Below, piece by piece: positions 6,607 to 14,209 of a DNA stretch of 20,203 nucleotides. Source of the DNA: a virus; IMG/VR virus record IMGVR_UViG_3300009484_000148, positions 1 through 20,203 of that record. One strand, written 5' to 3'. How positions within the stretch are numbered: position 1 is the first letter of the stretch; each line of letters begins with the position of its first letter. The notes under the pieces are model-generated. The model ran no database searches, was not told the DNA's origin, and saw only the letters and a program-made list of their open reading frames with translations. A program made the translations under genes and the position numbers.

Positions 6607-7091
6607 GAGAAAAAATAGTACCAATAACAAATTATGAAAATTTTTATGCTATTAGTAATTATGGTTATGTGATTAGCTACCATCATAAAAAACAACATAT
6701 ATTAAAACCAATGAAGAATAAGGGTGGATATTTGTTTGTACAATTATCACATAAAAGTGATTGGAAAAATTTCCAATTGCATGCACTTGTTTGGGATCAC
6801 TTCGGAAATGAACAGAGGAATGGACATCAATTAGAAGTGGATCATATTGATGGAAATAAACTAAACAATCATATAAATAATCTACAAATTTTATCTGCCA
6901 GGCAAAATTCAGTAAAATATCGGGAAACACAAAAAACATCGAGTAAATATATTGGCGTGTGTAGGGATAAAAGAAGAGAAACATGGTATTCGAGAATTAG
7001 GCATAATGGAAAACAAATATATTTAGGTAGTTACAAAAACGAATATGACGCGTATTTAGCTTACCAAAAAGCACTGAAGGTGATAGTATGA
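6603..7091 (+). CDS. HNH homing endonuclease with NUMOD4 and AP2 domains
   Basis: The 162-aa protein has three parts: an N-terminal NUMOD4-like segment (NYENFYAISNYGYVIS, about 10-25), an HNH_3 nuclease core (H60 in QLHALVWDHF, then VDHIDGNKLNNHINNLQ at 79-95 with D80, H81 and N93), and a C-terminal AP2-type DNA-binding domain (SSKYIGVCRDKRRETW to LAYQKAL, about 113-158). This is a free-standing homing endonuclease, a selfish gene that nicks or cuts a target in related phages that lack it. The start at 6603 is preferred to an in-frame ATG at 6591 because it overlaps the terL stop as ATGA; no strong ribosome site precedes it, so translation is probably coupled to terL. Its stop overlaps the portal start in the same way. 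Confidence 0.9.
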   Translation: MREKIVPITNYENFYAISNYGYVISYHHKKQHILKPMKNKGGYLFVQLSHKSDWKNFQLHALVWDHFGNEQRNGHQLEVDHIDGNKLNNHINNLQILSARQNSVKYRETQKTSSKYIGVCRDKRRETWYSRIRHNGKQIYLGSYKNEYDAYLAYQKALKVIV

Positions 7092-8980
7092 ATTATGCAA
7101 AAATGGAATATGATCCAAGAATAGAAAAAGTTTTAAGGCTAAAAGATTATAGTGCTTCAGCTTTTAATGATGCAAGAAAATCTTCCGAAAAGGTTATGAG
7201 ATATTTGAACAATACCCAATGGACTGATGCTGATATTGCTCAATGCAAAAAACTCAAAAAACCATATCTTACTTATAATATTATTGTTCCAATTTTTGCC
7301 GCCTTGAAAGGTCACGAAGAACTAATGAGGCGCAGACCTAAAATAAAACCTATTAACAACAAAGAAAGCCATATTTCACAGATTTTACAGGGCAGATATA
7401 ATGCCTTAATGAATGAACAGGATTATGTAGAAAAAAGACTTTTAGTCTTTATTGACGCTCTGGCTACAAGGATGGGTGGATGGATTCAAAGAGACGTTGC
7501 CGTTAATGAGTTAGGATATCTTGATTTCCATTATTCTGTACCGAACAATATGAGAATTTATATTGATCCTGAAACGATGGCTTATGATCTTTCGGATTGC
7601 CAATGGATTATTAAGGAAGCATGGTATTCTCTTGAAGAAATTCAGGATAAATGGGGAATAGATAAAAACCTCGTTTATAAAGATGCAGATTTAAAATGGT
7701 GGGATAAAGTTGTTGATAGTATAAAAAAAATGACTTCTTCTTCATACAGTAATGAAGATCATTTTGATAAGCAAAACGATAAGTACCGCGTCTATGAAAT
7801 GCAGGAAAGAATTATTCATCCATGCTATATTCTTTTCAATGGTAGCGATTATGCCTATGTTTTTAAAGATGAATATGAAAAATCAAAAGAACTTTATGCG
7901 GATTATGAGATAATCATGTCCGATACAAAACGAAGATTAAAGATTACTACAATTTGTCCATATTTTGAAAAGGTAGTTTTACAGGATAGTTTTAGTCCTT
8001 TGCCTACAAGTAATTTTGATGTTTTTCCAGCATGGGCCTTTAACTATAATATTCAAAAATCAGAAACAACCTGTCTTGGTGAAATGCTGATTGATCCACA
8101 AGATGATTTCAATGTTGGGATGTCTCAAATTAGAGAATTTGTAACGCAGTCAATTAGCTCTGCCTTATATGTCCCAAGGGATAAAGCCCTGAGCCAGCAA
8201 ATAAAAGAACATGGAAACACCGCCGGTAATGTTTATGATGTTAAATCAAAAGATCATGCACCTTTTAGACTTCCTCCAGAAAATATGCAGCAGGAAATTT
8301 TTAGCTCACCAAATAATTCGGTTAATTTTATTGGTATTATTTCAGGCGTTCAAGATGCAATTTTAGGTAGAGAAGGAAAATCTTCTGAGTCCGGAGCATT
8401 AAGAGAAAAGAAATTACAACAGGCAACTGCTTCTGTTAATGACTTTTTCCACAATATTTGGCTAATGGATTTATTGATAGCAAAAGACTTTGTTGATTTA
8501 TTCCCTTATGTTTACAGTGAAAGAGATAGATTAATTAGAATTAAACAGGCAAATGGACAATTCGAGGAACAAATTATAAATCTTGAACTTGGAGGACAAA
8601 TCCTCAATAATGTTGAAAACCTTTCTATGTATGTTGAAATAGATGAAGGCGAAGATAGTGTTTCGGTTCAAGAGGATTCATTTGAAAAATGGTTAGCCCT
8701 GGCAAACGTAATAGCTCAAATCAATCCAGCTTTTGTAGATGTTAAGGGATTAGTAGCTGAAGCACCTATACCAAATGTGGACTCATGGATTGCTCATATT
8801 GATAAAGTTTTACAAGAAGAAGGTGTTGATTCAGATAGAGCTAAAAATTTAGCAGAAATTAAAATGCAGTTAGAAAATCTTAAAATCGAAAGAGATATGA
8901 TAACGGACGCTGAAAAAGTTAAGATCGAAGCCAAAAAAGCACAAAAAGAAAATAGTAAGCCTATGGCTAAGGCGAGTTAA
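7088..8980 (+). CDS. Portal protein, P22 gp1-like
   Basis: The 630-aa protein has the features of the P22-type portal family: an N-terminal region with a WTDADIAQCKKLKKPYLTYN segment followed by GHEELMRRRPKIKPIN, a YIDPE motif in the wing region, the SGALREKKLQQATASVNDFF helix region in the second half, and a long charged C-terminal helix with many Glu and Lys. Twelve copies form the channel at one capsid vertex through which TerL drives DNA and to which the tail connects. Its size is between compact siphovirus portals and the 725-aa P22 protein. The start at 7088 follows AAGGTGA, which lies within the end of the HNH gene, and overlaps that gene's stop (ATGA). Confidence 0.85.
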   Translation: MNYAKMEYDPRIEKVLRLKDYSASAFNDARKSSEKVMRYLNNTQWTDADIAQCKKLKKPYLTYNIIVPIFAALKGHEELMRRRPKIKPINNKESHISQILQGRYNALMNEQDYVEKRLLVFIDALATRMGGWIQRDVAVNELGYLDFHYSVPNNMRIYIDPETMAYDLSDCQWIIKEAWYSLEEIQDKWGIDKNLVYKDADLKWWDKVVDSIKKMTSSSYSNEDHFDKQNDKYRVYEMQERIIHPCYILFNGSDYAYVFKDEYEKSKELYADYEIIMSDTKRRLKITTICPYFEKVVLQDSFSPLPTSNFDVFPAWAFNYNIQKSETTCLGEMLIDPQDDFNVGMSQIREFVTQSISSALYVPRDKALSQQIKEHGNTAGNVYDVKSKDHAPFRLPPENMQQEIFSSPNNSVNFIGIISGVQDAILGREGKSSESGALREKKLQQATASVNDFFHNIWLMDLLIAKDFVDLFPYVYSERDRLIRIKQANGQFEEQIINLELGGQILNNVENLSMYVEIDEGEDSVSVQEDSFEKWLALANVIAQINPAFVDVKGLVAEAPIPNVDSWIAHIDKVLQEEGVDSDRAKNLAEIKMQLENLKIERDMITDAEKVKIEAKKAQKENSKPMAKAS

Positions 8981-8999
8981 TCTTTAATCCAATAACCGC

Positions 9000-9024
9000 G
9001 ACGCCTGTATAAACAGAGGACGTC
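9000..9024 (+). promoter_or_regulatory. mRNA hairpin just upstream of the scaffold ribosome site
   Basis: Bases GACG-C-CTG at 9000-9007 can pair with CAG at 9014-9016, a G at 9018 or 9019, and CGTC at 9021-9024, around a TATAAA loop, giving an imperfect stem of about eight pairs with a small bulge. AGGAGG (9025-9030) follows at once. There is no T-run, so it is not a terminator. A 5' hairpin beside a strong ribosome site could stabilise a processed scaffold-capsid message or tune its translation. Confidence 0.4.
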
Positions 9025-9035
9025 AGGAGGAAAAA

Positions 9036-10022
9036 ATGCCGAAAGAAGAAAAAGAAAGAGTAATCATCGAGGAAGAAGGTAAAATTTACGCTCGTGTTCC
9101 AGAGGAAGAAGAAGAAGAAGTAAAAGAACCGGAACACGAATTCACCGACGAAGAACTTGCAGAAGAACCAGAAGAAAACGAAGAAGAAGAACCGGAAAAG
9201 GAAGAACCAGAAGAAGAAAAAGAACCAGAAGAAAACGAAGAAGAAGATAAACCTTCAGATCAAGACCAGGAGATCAAGGAAAAGTATCAGGGTAAAAGTG
9301 CCGAAGAGTTAGTTAAAATGCTCGATGATCGCGATAAAACCATTGGGAAACAGGGAACGGAACTTGATAAGTACCGCAAACTCGATCCAAAGGAAATGTC
9401 AAAAGACGAATTGAAAGAAAAACTCAATTCTACCGATCTTCGACAGGGGTTACTCACCCTTAAAAAACAGGTTCGTGCTGCACGTCAAAAACTGGATGAA
9501 ATGGATTCAGATATTGATGGCGAAGAAAAAGTAAAGGCAGCCGAAAAAGAACTCAATGAGCTACTCGACGCCCAGGACTTAATTGAAGTCGATCTGGCCG
9601 AGAAGAAAACTGAAGAAGGAATAAATAATAAACTGACTTCTGAAACAAACCTTAAATTCCTGAAAGAGAAGAAGTCTGAATTTGAAACTAAGCTTGGCAT
9701 TCCAGGTGAAGAATTCGATAAAATCGTGGATGCTTCCAAAGGCTATATTGGGAATGACGGACAAATCTCAATGGATGCTTTAGGTAAAGGCATGATCGAT
9801 TTGAAGAATTTTGAAGGTGTAGCCAAACTATATGAAATCTCTGGAAATAAAAAAGCTCGTGAAGAAATCAAAGACGCCTCAACCAAAGTAGAGAAAAAAG
9901 TCTCAACTGTGACCAAAGGCGGAAAGAAAACTAAGTTGATCCATGTAACCGACGATATGTCAGACAGAGCAGTCAAAAGTATTGTTGGCAACATGTCAAA
10001 CGACGAGCTTTTTGAAGATTAA
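9036..10022 (+). CDS. Capsid scaffolding protein
   Basis: The 328-aa protein lies directly before the major capsid gene, the usual position of a scaffold. Residues 5-85 are extremely acidic (runs of Glu with Pro). Residues about 90-220 are strongly helical and charged, with coiled-coil character (LKKQVRAARQKLDEMDSDIDGEEKVKAAEKELNE region, about 148-181). The C-terminal 50 residues carry a Lys-rich patch (KKVSTVTKGGKKTK) that could contact the capsid protein, then end in DELFED. Scaffolds of this type guide capsid assembly and then leave the prohead. No protease motif is seen, so exit without cleavage is more likely than self-digestion. AGGAGG at 9025-9030 decides the start. The acidic segment contains a 27-bp direct repeat. 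Confidence 0.8.
   Translation: MPKEEKERVIIEEEGKIYARVPEEEEEEVKEPEHEFTDEELAEEPEENEEEEPEKEEPEEEKEPEENEEEDKPSDQDQEIKEKYQGKSAEELVKMLDDRDKTIGKQGTELDKYRKLDPKEMSKDELKEKLNSTDLRQGLLTLKKQVRAARQKLDEMDSDIDGEEKVKAAEKELNELLDAQDLIEVDLAEKKTEEGINNKLTSETNLKFLKEKKSEFETKLGIPGEEFDKIVDASKGYIGNDGQISMDALGKGMIDLKNFEGVAKLYEISGNKKAREEIKDASTKVEKKVSTVTKGGKKTKLIHVTDDMSDRAVKSIVGNMSNDELFED
9164..9247 (+). repeat. Pair of 27-bp direct repeats in the acidic part of the scaffold gene
   Basis: The 27 bases at 9164-9190 are repeated exactly at 9221-9247, an offset of 57 bp or 19 codons, coding for a Glu-Pro-Glu-Glu-Asn-Glu-rich stretch. The repeat keeps the reading frame, so expansion or contraction of the acidic domain by recombination would be tolerated. 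Confidence 0.85.
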
Positions 10023-10036
10023 TAATTGGAGGCATT

Positions 10037-11293
10037 ATGCCTATTGATCAAGACAGTAAACTTAATCTCGCGAAAGTCGATGAAAGGATGTATCGCAAGG
10101 TTAATGATAATCTTCTGTTTGCCAATCTGATCGGACTTCAAAAACCCGATGGAGAGGACGAAAATGGACAGAAGAAGTACAAAGCTTCCGGCTCTATCAT
10201 TGAAAAATCAACAGTTCCCATAAATTTCAGTGATGGCGTTGATCATGGTATTCTTACTATGGAAAACGACCTGGTTGGTGATCCTCTTTATGGTGATACA
10301 GCAGCAGCAGGAACCGGTGAAGAATGGGCGTGGAATCACATGCGCGTACACGTTAATCAAACGCGTAAAGTTGTTAAAGTCAAATCTGGTGACATGAGCG
10401 AACTTCGTGGAAACAGATACAAAATTCGTGAAAGAGCGCGTCCGAAACTTGAACAATGGTTCGTTGAGCAGCAAAACGCTCATTATATTCAAGCGATCTA
10501 TGAAGGTGCAAGCCGAAACCTTACAACAGGAACAAACATTGCCAAAAATGGAATTGGTCTTTCTGCACGTTATCCGTCAAATATGTACTATCAGTCTGCT
10601 GATGGAACATTTACAACCGTTGGGACAGCAAGCTACAGTAAAACTGCCGCTGAGATCGATACTGCCTCTGGAACGGCAATGACACCAATGACCAACAAAA
10701 CTATTGAAGCAGCCGCATTGCTTTGTCAAGAGTTGAAGATCGGTCAAGCTGCCATGTATCAAGGAAAAAAAATGTGGGTGTGGGTAGTTTCTCCATATCT
10801 TATCAAATATCTCCGAGTTAATGACACTTCCTGGAGAGCTGCTGAGGTTGCTTTTGCAACAGGGAAAAGAAGTAGCGATAGTCCACTTGTAAGCGGCTGT
10901 ATCAATGCTTATGGTGGCTTCCTTTGGATGGTTGATATGCTGGCAGTTCGCCCCTGGGACTCTGATATCCAAAGCTTTGCTGGAGATAATGGCTGGAGAG
11001 GAAGAGGTACTTATGCTTCCGGAGAAGTACATGATTGCTCTTATATCATGGGTAAAGGTGTTTTGGCCGTTTCTGAACCAAGAAAATATCGTCTTAAAGA
11101 AGAATCGGAAGATTTTGATTCCGATATTGAAGTTTGTGGAAGTATTATCGATGGTATCGAACGAGTTGATTTTGTATCTTCATCTAATGACGCTGCTTTC
11201 TTTGCAAAAGGAAAAACAGTATTCACTCCGTTGGCTACAGCATACGAAGTTATCAACAATCAGCTTTTGATGCTTATGATTGACAGGGTATAA
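10037..11293 (+). CDS. Major capsid protein, Phage_capsid_3/DUF4043-like
   Basis: The 418-aa protein follows the scaffold gene by 14 bp and has the shape of the DUF4043/N4-gp56-related capsid family. An early section binds into the HK97-type shell with FSDGVDHGILTMENDLVGDPLYGD (about 65-88). The family-typical N-Q-T-R-K-V-V-K segment follows at about 107-114, then a helical ERARPKLEQWFVEQQNAHY region (the spine helix), and a C-terminal domain with WVWVVSPYLIKYLR and IIDGIERVDF. It forms the icosahedral head. The ribosome site GGAGG precedes ATG 10037. There is no N-terminal delta domain long enough to be a scaffold fusion, which agrees with the separate scaffold gene. Base composition is visibly richer in G and C than in the flanking modules, as expected for a highly expressed gene. 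Confidence 0.85.
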   Translation: MPIDQDSKLNLAKVDERMYRKVNDNLLFANLIGLQKPDGEDENGQKKYKASGSIIEKSTVPINFSDGVDHGILTMENDLVGDPLYGDTAAAGTGEEWAWNHMRVHVNQTRKVVKVKSGDMSELRGNRYKIRERARPKLEQWFVEQQNAHYIQAIYEGASRNLTTGTNIAKNGIGLSARYPSNMYYQSADGTFTTVGTASYSKTAAEIDTASGTAMTPMTNKTIEAAALLCQELKIGQAAMYQGKKMWVWVVSPYLIKYLRVNDTSWRAAEVAFATGKRSSDSPLVSGCINAYGGFLWMVDMLAVRPWDSDIQSFAGDNGWRGRGTYASGEVHDCSYIMGKGVLAVSEPRKYRLKEESEDFDSDIEVCGSIIDGIERVDFVSSSNDAAFFAKGKTVFTPLATAYEVINNQLLMLMIDRV

Positions 11294-11306
11294 GGGGAGG
11301 TAAATT

Positions 11307-11699
11307 ATGCAAACACCTTATGCGATTAAAAAACAAAAGAACACTATGTTCAAGATCAAGACAGCAGATTACACTATCCTTCCCGATACGGAAGACATGT
11401 GGGCTACTTTCTCTAATTCCGGTGCTGCTGGAACAGGAACGGGTGGCGGAATTGTTACGTTTACTCTCCCTTCTGCTAAAGTTGGAATGGGTTTCCATTT
11501 TCTGGTCCAAACTGCTTGCCGTTTGAGAATTGATCCCGCTACAGCAGATTCAATCTATTTGCCTTCCGCCTCTGCGTACCAGACTGCCGGATATTGGATA
11601 GAAGCGAATGCCGTTGGTGAACATATTGAACTTGAATGTCGCACCCTTTTGTATTGGGATGTGAATAGTTACTTTGGAACATGGACAGTCCAGAGCTAA
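11307..11699 (+). CDS. Probable head decoration protein, 130 aa
   Basis: This small beta-rich protein is coded 13 bp after the major capsid gene with a GGGGAGG ribosome site. Its make-up (TADYTILPDTEDMWATFSN, then IVTFTLPSAKVGMGFHFLV, RIDPATADSIYLPSAS, and a final YFGTWTVQS) matches a recurrent beta-sandwich type found next to phage capsid genes and in fibre tips, with short polar strands and Thr, Ser and Gly-rich turns. Such proteins sit on the outside of the capsid and stabilise it or present a surface. An intrinsic terminator follows. It is a possible acceptor for the sugar/acyl cassette coded next, though that is inference from position. The C-terminal domain of the fibre-like protein at 16221 has a similar look. 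Confidence 0.65.
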   Translation: MQTPYAIKKQKNTMFKIKTADYTILPDTEDMWATFSNSGAAGTGTGGGIVTFTLPSAKVGMGFHFLVQTACRLRIDPATADSIYLPSASAYQTAGYWIEANAVGEHIELECRTLLYWDVNSYFGTWTVQS

Positions 11700-11724
11700 A
11701 CTAACTTAGCCGATGTTATGGCTG

Positions 11725-11768
11725 ACAGGGGAGGTTGGATTGACCCTCCGCTCCCTCCCCTGTTTTTT
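11725..11768 (+). terminator. Intrinsic terminator after the capsid module
   Basis: ACAGGGGAGG at 11725-11734 and CCTCCCCTGT at 11754-11763 form a perfect 10-bp, GC-rich inverted repeat with a 19-nt loop. A run of six T (11763-11768) begins at the last paired base. This is a textbook rho-independent terminator. It ends the scaffold-capsid-decoration message and separates it from the radical SAM gene, whose start lies 10 bp further on. Since no clear promoter follows, downstream genes probably depend on partial read-through or antitermination. Confidence 0.9.
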
Positions 11769-11777
11769 AGGAATGAA

Positions 11778-12476
11778 ATGATACAAAGAATGGTTTTGTC
11801 GATCAAGACGATAGCTGCCTGTCAAAACAGATGCAGCTTTTGTCCTGTTATACCTTGGATGGAAGAACTAAAAGGTTTTGAAACAAGTCTGGACGATATT
11901 AAAAACTTAGTTTATTATAGTGTAGCAGCCGGATATCATTTCAAAAGGATAATATTTTCTGGAGGGGAACCGCTCTTATGGAAACATTTAAAAACAGCAG
12001 CAAATATAATTAATCTTTCCGGAATAACTCAGAGCCTATATTTTTATACAAATGCTTTAAAGGTAGATAAAGATTACCTTCCAGAATTCAGAGTAATATG
12101 CAGCTTATTCGATAAAGCTGTAGTTTCTCAATATGATAATAACGAAGAAAATGTTAAGCTTATAAAGTCTTCAGGAATACCAAATATTATAGTAATGAAC
12201 AGAGAAAAATATTATATCACTCCCAAAAATCCTATTCCAGATTCATTGCCGGCAGATTGTGGATGTCAAGCTTTCGGGATGGTTGGAAATAAAATTACAC
12301 TTTGCTCTTTCCAGGATCACATGATATCATATCAAAATTGGAATAGAAATAAATTTCAAGATCAAGAAGTAGAAATTGGGGAAAATTTCCTCAGTAAATT
12401 TGAAAACGTAAATCCTTTTATCAGAGAAATGTGTGCTTATTGCATTGGTAATATAAAGGTTAAAAATGAATTATGA
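11778..12476 (+). CDS. Radical SAM enzyme with extra C-terminal cysteines
   Basis: The 232-aa protein has the radical SAM CxxxCxxC cluster (C15, C19, C22 in ACQNRCSFC) that binds the 4Fe-4S/S-adenosylmethionine centre, followed by the SGGEP motif at 61-65. The C-terminal part has more cysteines, CGC at 161-163, C176 and CAYC at 219-222, a SPASM/twitch-like set that may hold an auxiliary iron-sulfur cluster. Such enzymes modify sugars, peptides or nucleosides by radical chemistry. The substrate is unknown. An upstream in-frame ATG at 11718 was rejected because those codons lie inside the terminator; TAGGA at 11768-11772 supports the start at 11778. The gene overlaps the acyltransferase by 11 bp, so the two are probably coupled. 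It is not a viperin or QueE, judging by the cysteine pattern. Confidence 0.85.
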   Translation: MIQRMVLSIKTIAACQNRCSFCPVIPWMEELKGFETSLDDIKNLVYYSVAAGYHFKRIIFSGGEPLLWKHLKTAANIINLSGITQSLYFYTNALKVDKDYLPEFRVICSLFDKAVVSQYDNNEENVKLIKSSGIPNIIVMNREKYYITPKNPIPDSLPADCGCQAFGMVGNKITLCSFQDHMISYQNWNRNKFQDQEVEIGENFLSKFENVNPFIREMCAYCIGNIKVKNEL

Positions 12477-12855
12477 AGTAATTGATCGAGAAGGCAAGGG
12501 CGGAAATATCACTATTGGAGATAGAACTCGAATTGCCAGAAGAGGTTCTTTTGATATTAGCGGAACAATATACATTGGAAACGACTGCATGATCTCAGAA
12601 GATGTTTTGATCATTACTCATAGTCACGATAAAAAAGACTTTATGAACAGAGATAAAATTAAAACAAATATTCTTACAATCGGCAATAATGTGTTTATCG
12701 GAGCAAGAACTATCATCACAGAAAAAGTAAATATTATAGGAGATAATGCTTTTATTGGGGCAGGATCAATAGTAACAAAAGACGTAAAATCGAATACTAC
12801 TGTCGTCGGTAATCCGGCCAGAGTAATAAAAAAAACGGAGGGTACAAATGATTGA
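12466..12855 (+). CDS. Left-handed beta-helix (hexapeptide) acyltransferase
   Basis: The 129-aa protein consists of hexapeptide repeats of the [LIV]-G-x-x-x-x type ([48 protein letters not shown]), which build a left-handed beta-helix that trimerises. THSHD at 51-55 provides the usual catalytic His, and [10 protein letters not shown] near the end is the standard family terminus. These enzymes transfer acetyl or a longer acyl group from a CoA thioester to a sugar hydroxyl or amine, commonly in surface polysaccharide pathways (WbbJ/LacA/CatB-like group). It is shorter than the about 180-200 aa bacterial relatives, lacking the N-terminal helical part. It overlaps the radical SAM gene by 11 bp and the glycosyltransferase gene by 8 bp. 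Confidence 0.85.
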   Translation: MNYEVIDREGKGGNITIGDRTRIARRGSFDISGTIYIGNDCMISEDVLIITHSHDKKDFMNRDKIKTNILTIGNNVFIGARTIITEKVNIIGDNAFIGAGSIVTKDVKSNTTVVGNPARVIKKTEGTND

Positions 12856-14209
12856 AATGACGGTTGCATTACCAATGTTCAAGGCTGGAAAGATCGCGGA
12901 GGTTACACTTGAAAGTCTTTGCGCGCAAAAAGAAATCAATTTTGAATGGGAATTGATTGTTATTGAGGAAAGAAAGGTCGCAAATAATCCATTAGTTTTT
13001 GGTAGAAACAAGTTAATGAAGTATAGAGAAAGACTTGCAAAAATTGGCTGCAAAAGAATTAAGTATATCAGTATCGACAAATGGATTCCTCTTTCGCATA
13101 AGTGGATTGATATTTACGAAAATAGTTCAGAAAGCTCCAAAGCATTTATGCTTCAGGCTGCTGATTGTTGGGCGCATTCTTTACGTTTAGCTGTTTCTTT
13201 TCAGAAGATAGTAAAGGAAGGATTCGATTGGTACCAGCAGGAAAAAGGTTATTTTTATGATATCGGGAATAATGCAATGGCTATTTTTGATTCAAGAAAT
13301 ACAGTAAGCTACCATCCATGTTCCGTAAATATGACAATTCGCAAAGAATTACTGGGAATTTTAGAAAAAGAAGGGGTTGATCATTTTATAGATTCTTGGA
13401 TGTATAACAGAATTAGACCTAAAAAGGTTTTTGATGATCAAATCTTGTATGAGGACGGGCTTGACATAAATGGCCACAATATAATTTCCCACAATAGAGG
13501 TAAATTAATCACAGAAGTAAAGGCTCCGTTTATAAAAACAGATAAAAAACTGGAAGATATCATACCAAATAAGAAAATTATTGATATTCTTAGAAATAGC
13601 AGAGAAAAACTTCCGGCAATAAATACCAGATTTCCAGACGTCACAACTGTTGTTTTATGGCATCGGGAGGAAAAGATATTCTTGGGTGCGATGTCTTCAG
13701 CAAGCGGTCAGGTTTATCCTGGTGTTCATAAATCTAAATTTCTCGATAATCGTAAAAACGAATTTACCATTCCACAAGGTTTTAATAAACTCGTGGAAGA
13801 ATGTGATACTGAATACATTAATTTTCTTGGGGACGATGATAAATTATCGAAAGAGATGGTTCTATGTTTAATGATGGCCATTGAAGCCGCAATTAGACAT
13901 AATCATAAGAACCCTGTTTGTGCAGTAAGCAATATGACGCTTATTGATGCTGTTGGGAATAAATCACCAATGCCTATATGGGGCATAAGTCCAGGAATGT
14001 GGAAAACAGAATGGCTCAGAAAGCATCCATTTGATGAGAAGGTTACAGATCATGTAACCTACAACTACCATAAAACCATGCAGGATAAATTCGGAATAGT
14101 TCCAATTCATGCCTACTGGAATTTCGGATATTTTTACTATCAAGGTAAGGATAACCTAAGCGGGAATAAATTTGAAACAATTACGGAGGAATCAGATGGA
14201 AACAAATAA
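12848..14209 (+). CDS. Glycosyltransferase with two GT-A-like domains
   Basis: The 453-aa protein opens with [24 protein letters not shown], like the N-terminal nucleotide-sugar-binding strand and helix of family 2 glycosyltransferases. It contains a second GT-A-like segment from about residue 265 ([20 protein letters not shown], then [23 protein letters not shown]). The DDD at 329-331 fits the metal- and sugar-nucleotide-binding DxD motif. The first half has only a weak equivalent (QAADC, D106) and may be non-catalytic or use different contacts. The enzyme would transfer a sugar from a nucleotide sugar to an unknown acceptor in the cytoplasm; no membrane segment is seen. Its ATG follows GGAGGG and overlaps the acyltransferase stop. 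A downstream ATG at 12857 is an alternative. Bifunctional two-domain transferases often build disaccharide repeats. Confidence 0.8.
   Translation: MIEMTVALPMFKAGKIAEVTLESLCAQKEINFEWELIVIEERKVANNPLVFGRNKLMKYRERLAKIGCKRIKYISIDKWIPLSHKWIDIYENSSESSKAFMLQAADCWAHSLRLAVSFQKIVKEGFDWYQQEKGYFYDIGNNAMAIFDSRNTVSYHPCSVNMTIRKELLGILEKEGVDHFIDSWMYNRIRPKKVFDDQILYEDGLDINGHNIISHNRGKLITEVKAPFIKTDKKLEDIIPNKKIIDILRNSREKLPAINTRFPDVTTVVLWHREEKIFLGAMSSASGQVYPGVHKSKFLDNRKNEFTIPQGFNKLVEECDTEYINFLGDDDKLSKEMVLCLMMAIEAAIRHNHKNPVCAVSNMTLIDAVGNKSPMPIWGISPGMWKTEWLRKHPFDEKVTDHVTYNYHKTMQDKFGIVPIHAYWNFGYFYYQGKDNLSGNKFETITEESDGNK

Noticed and set aside
9000-9024. Terminator between portal and scaffold
   Set aside because: The stem is bulged and of modest GC content, and it is followed by AGGAGG, not a T-run.
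10577-11032. Long antisense open frame in the capsid gene (151 codons)
   Set aside because: It has no ribosome site and no recognisable domain, and it mirrors the codon pattern of the strongly supported capsid gene. The same applies to the antisense frames in the scaffold (9485-9994) and fibre (16454-17173) genes.
11718-11777. Upstream in-frame ATG (MADRGGW...) as the radical SAM start
   Set aside because: These 20 codons coincide with the terminator stem and loop, and no ribosome site precedes 11718. TAGGA fits the ATG at 11778, from which the protein has normal radical SAM spacing.
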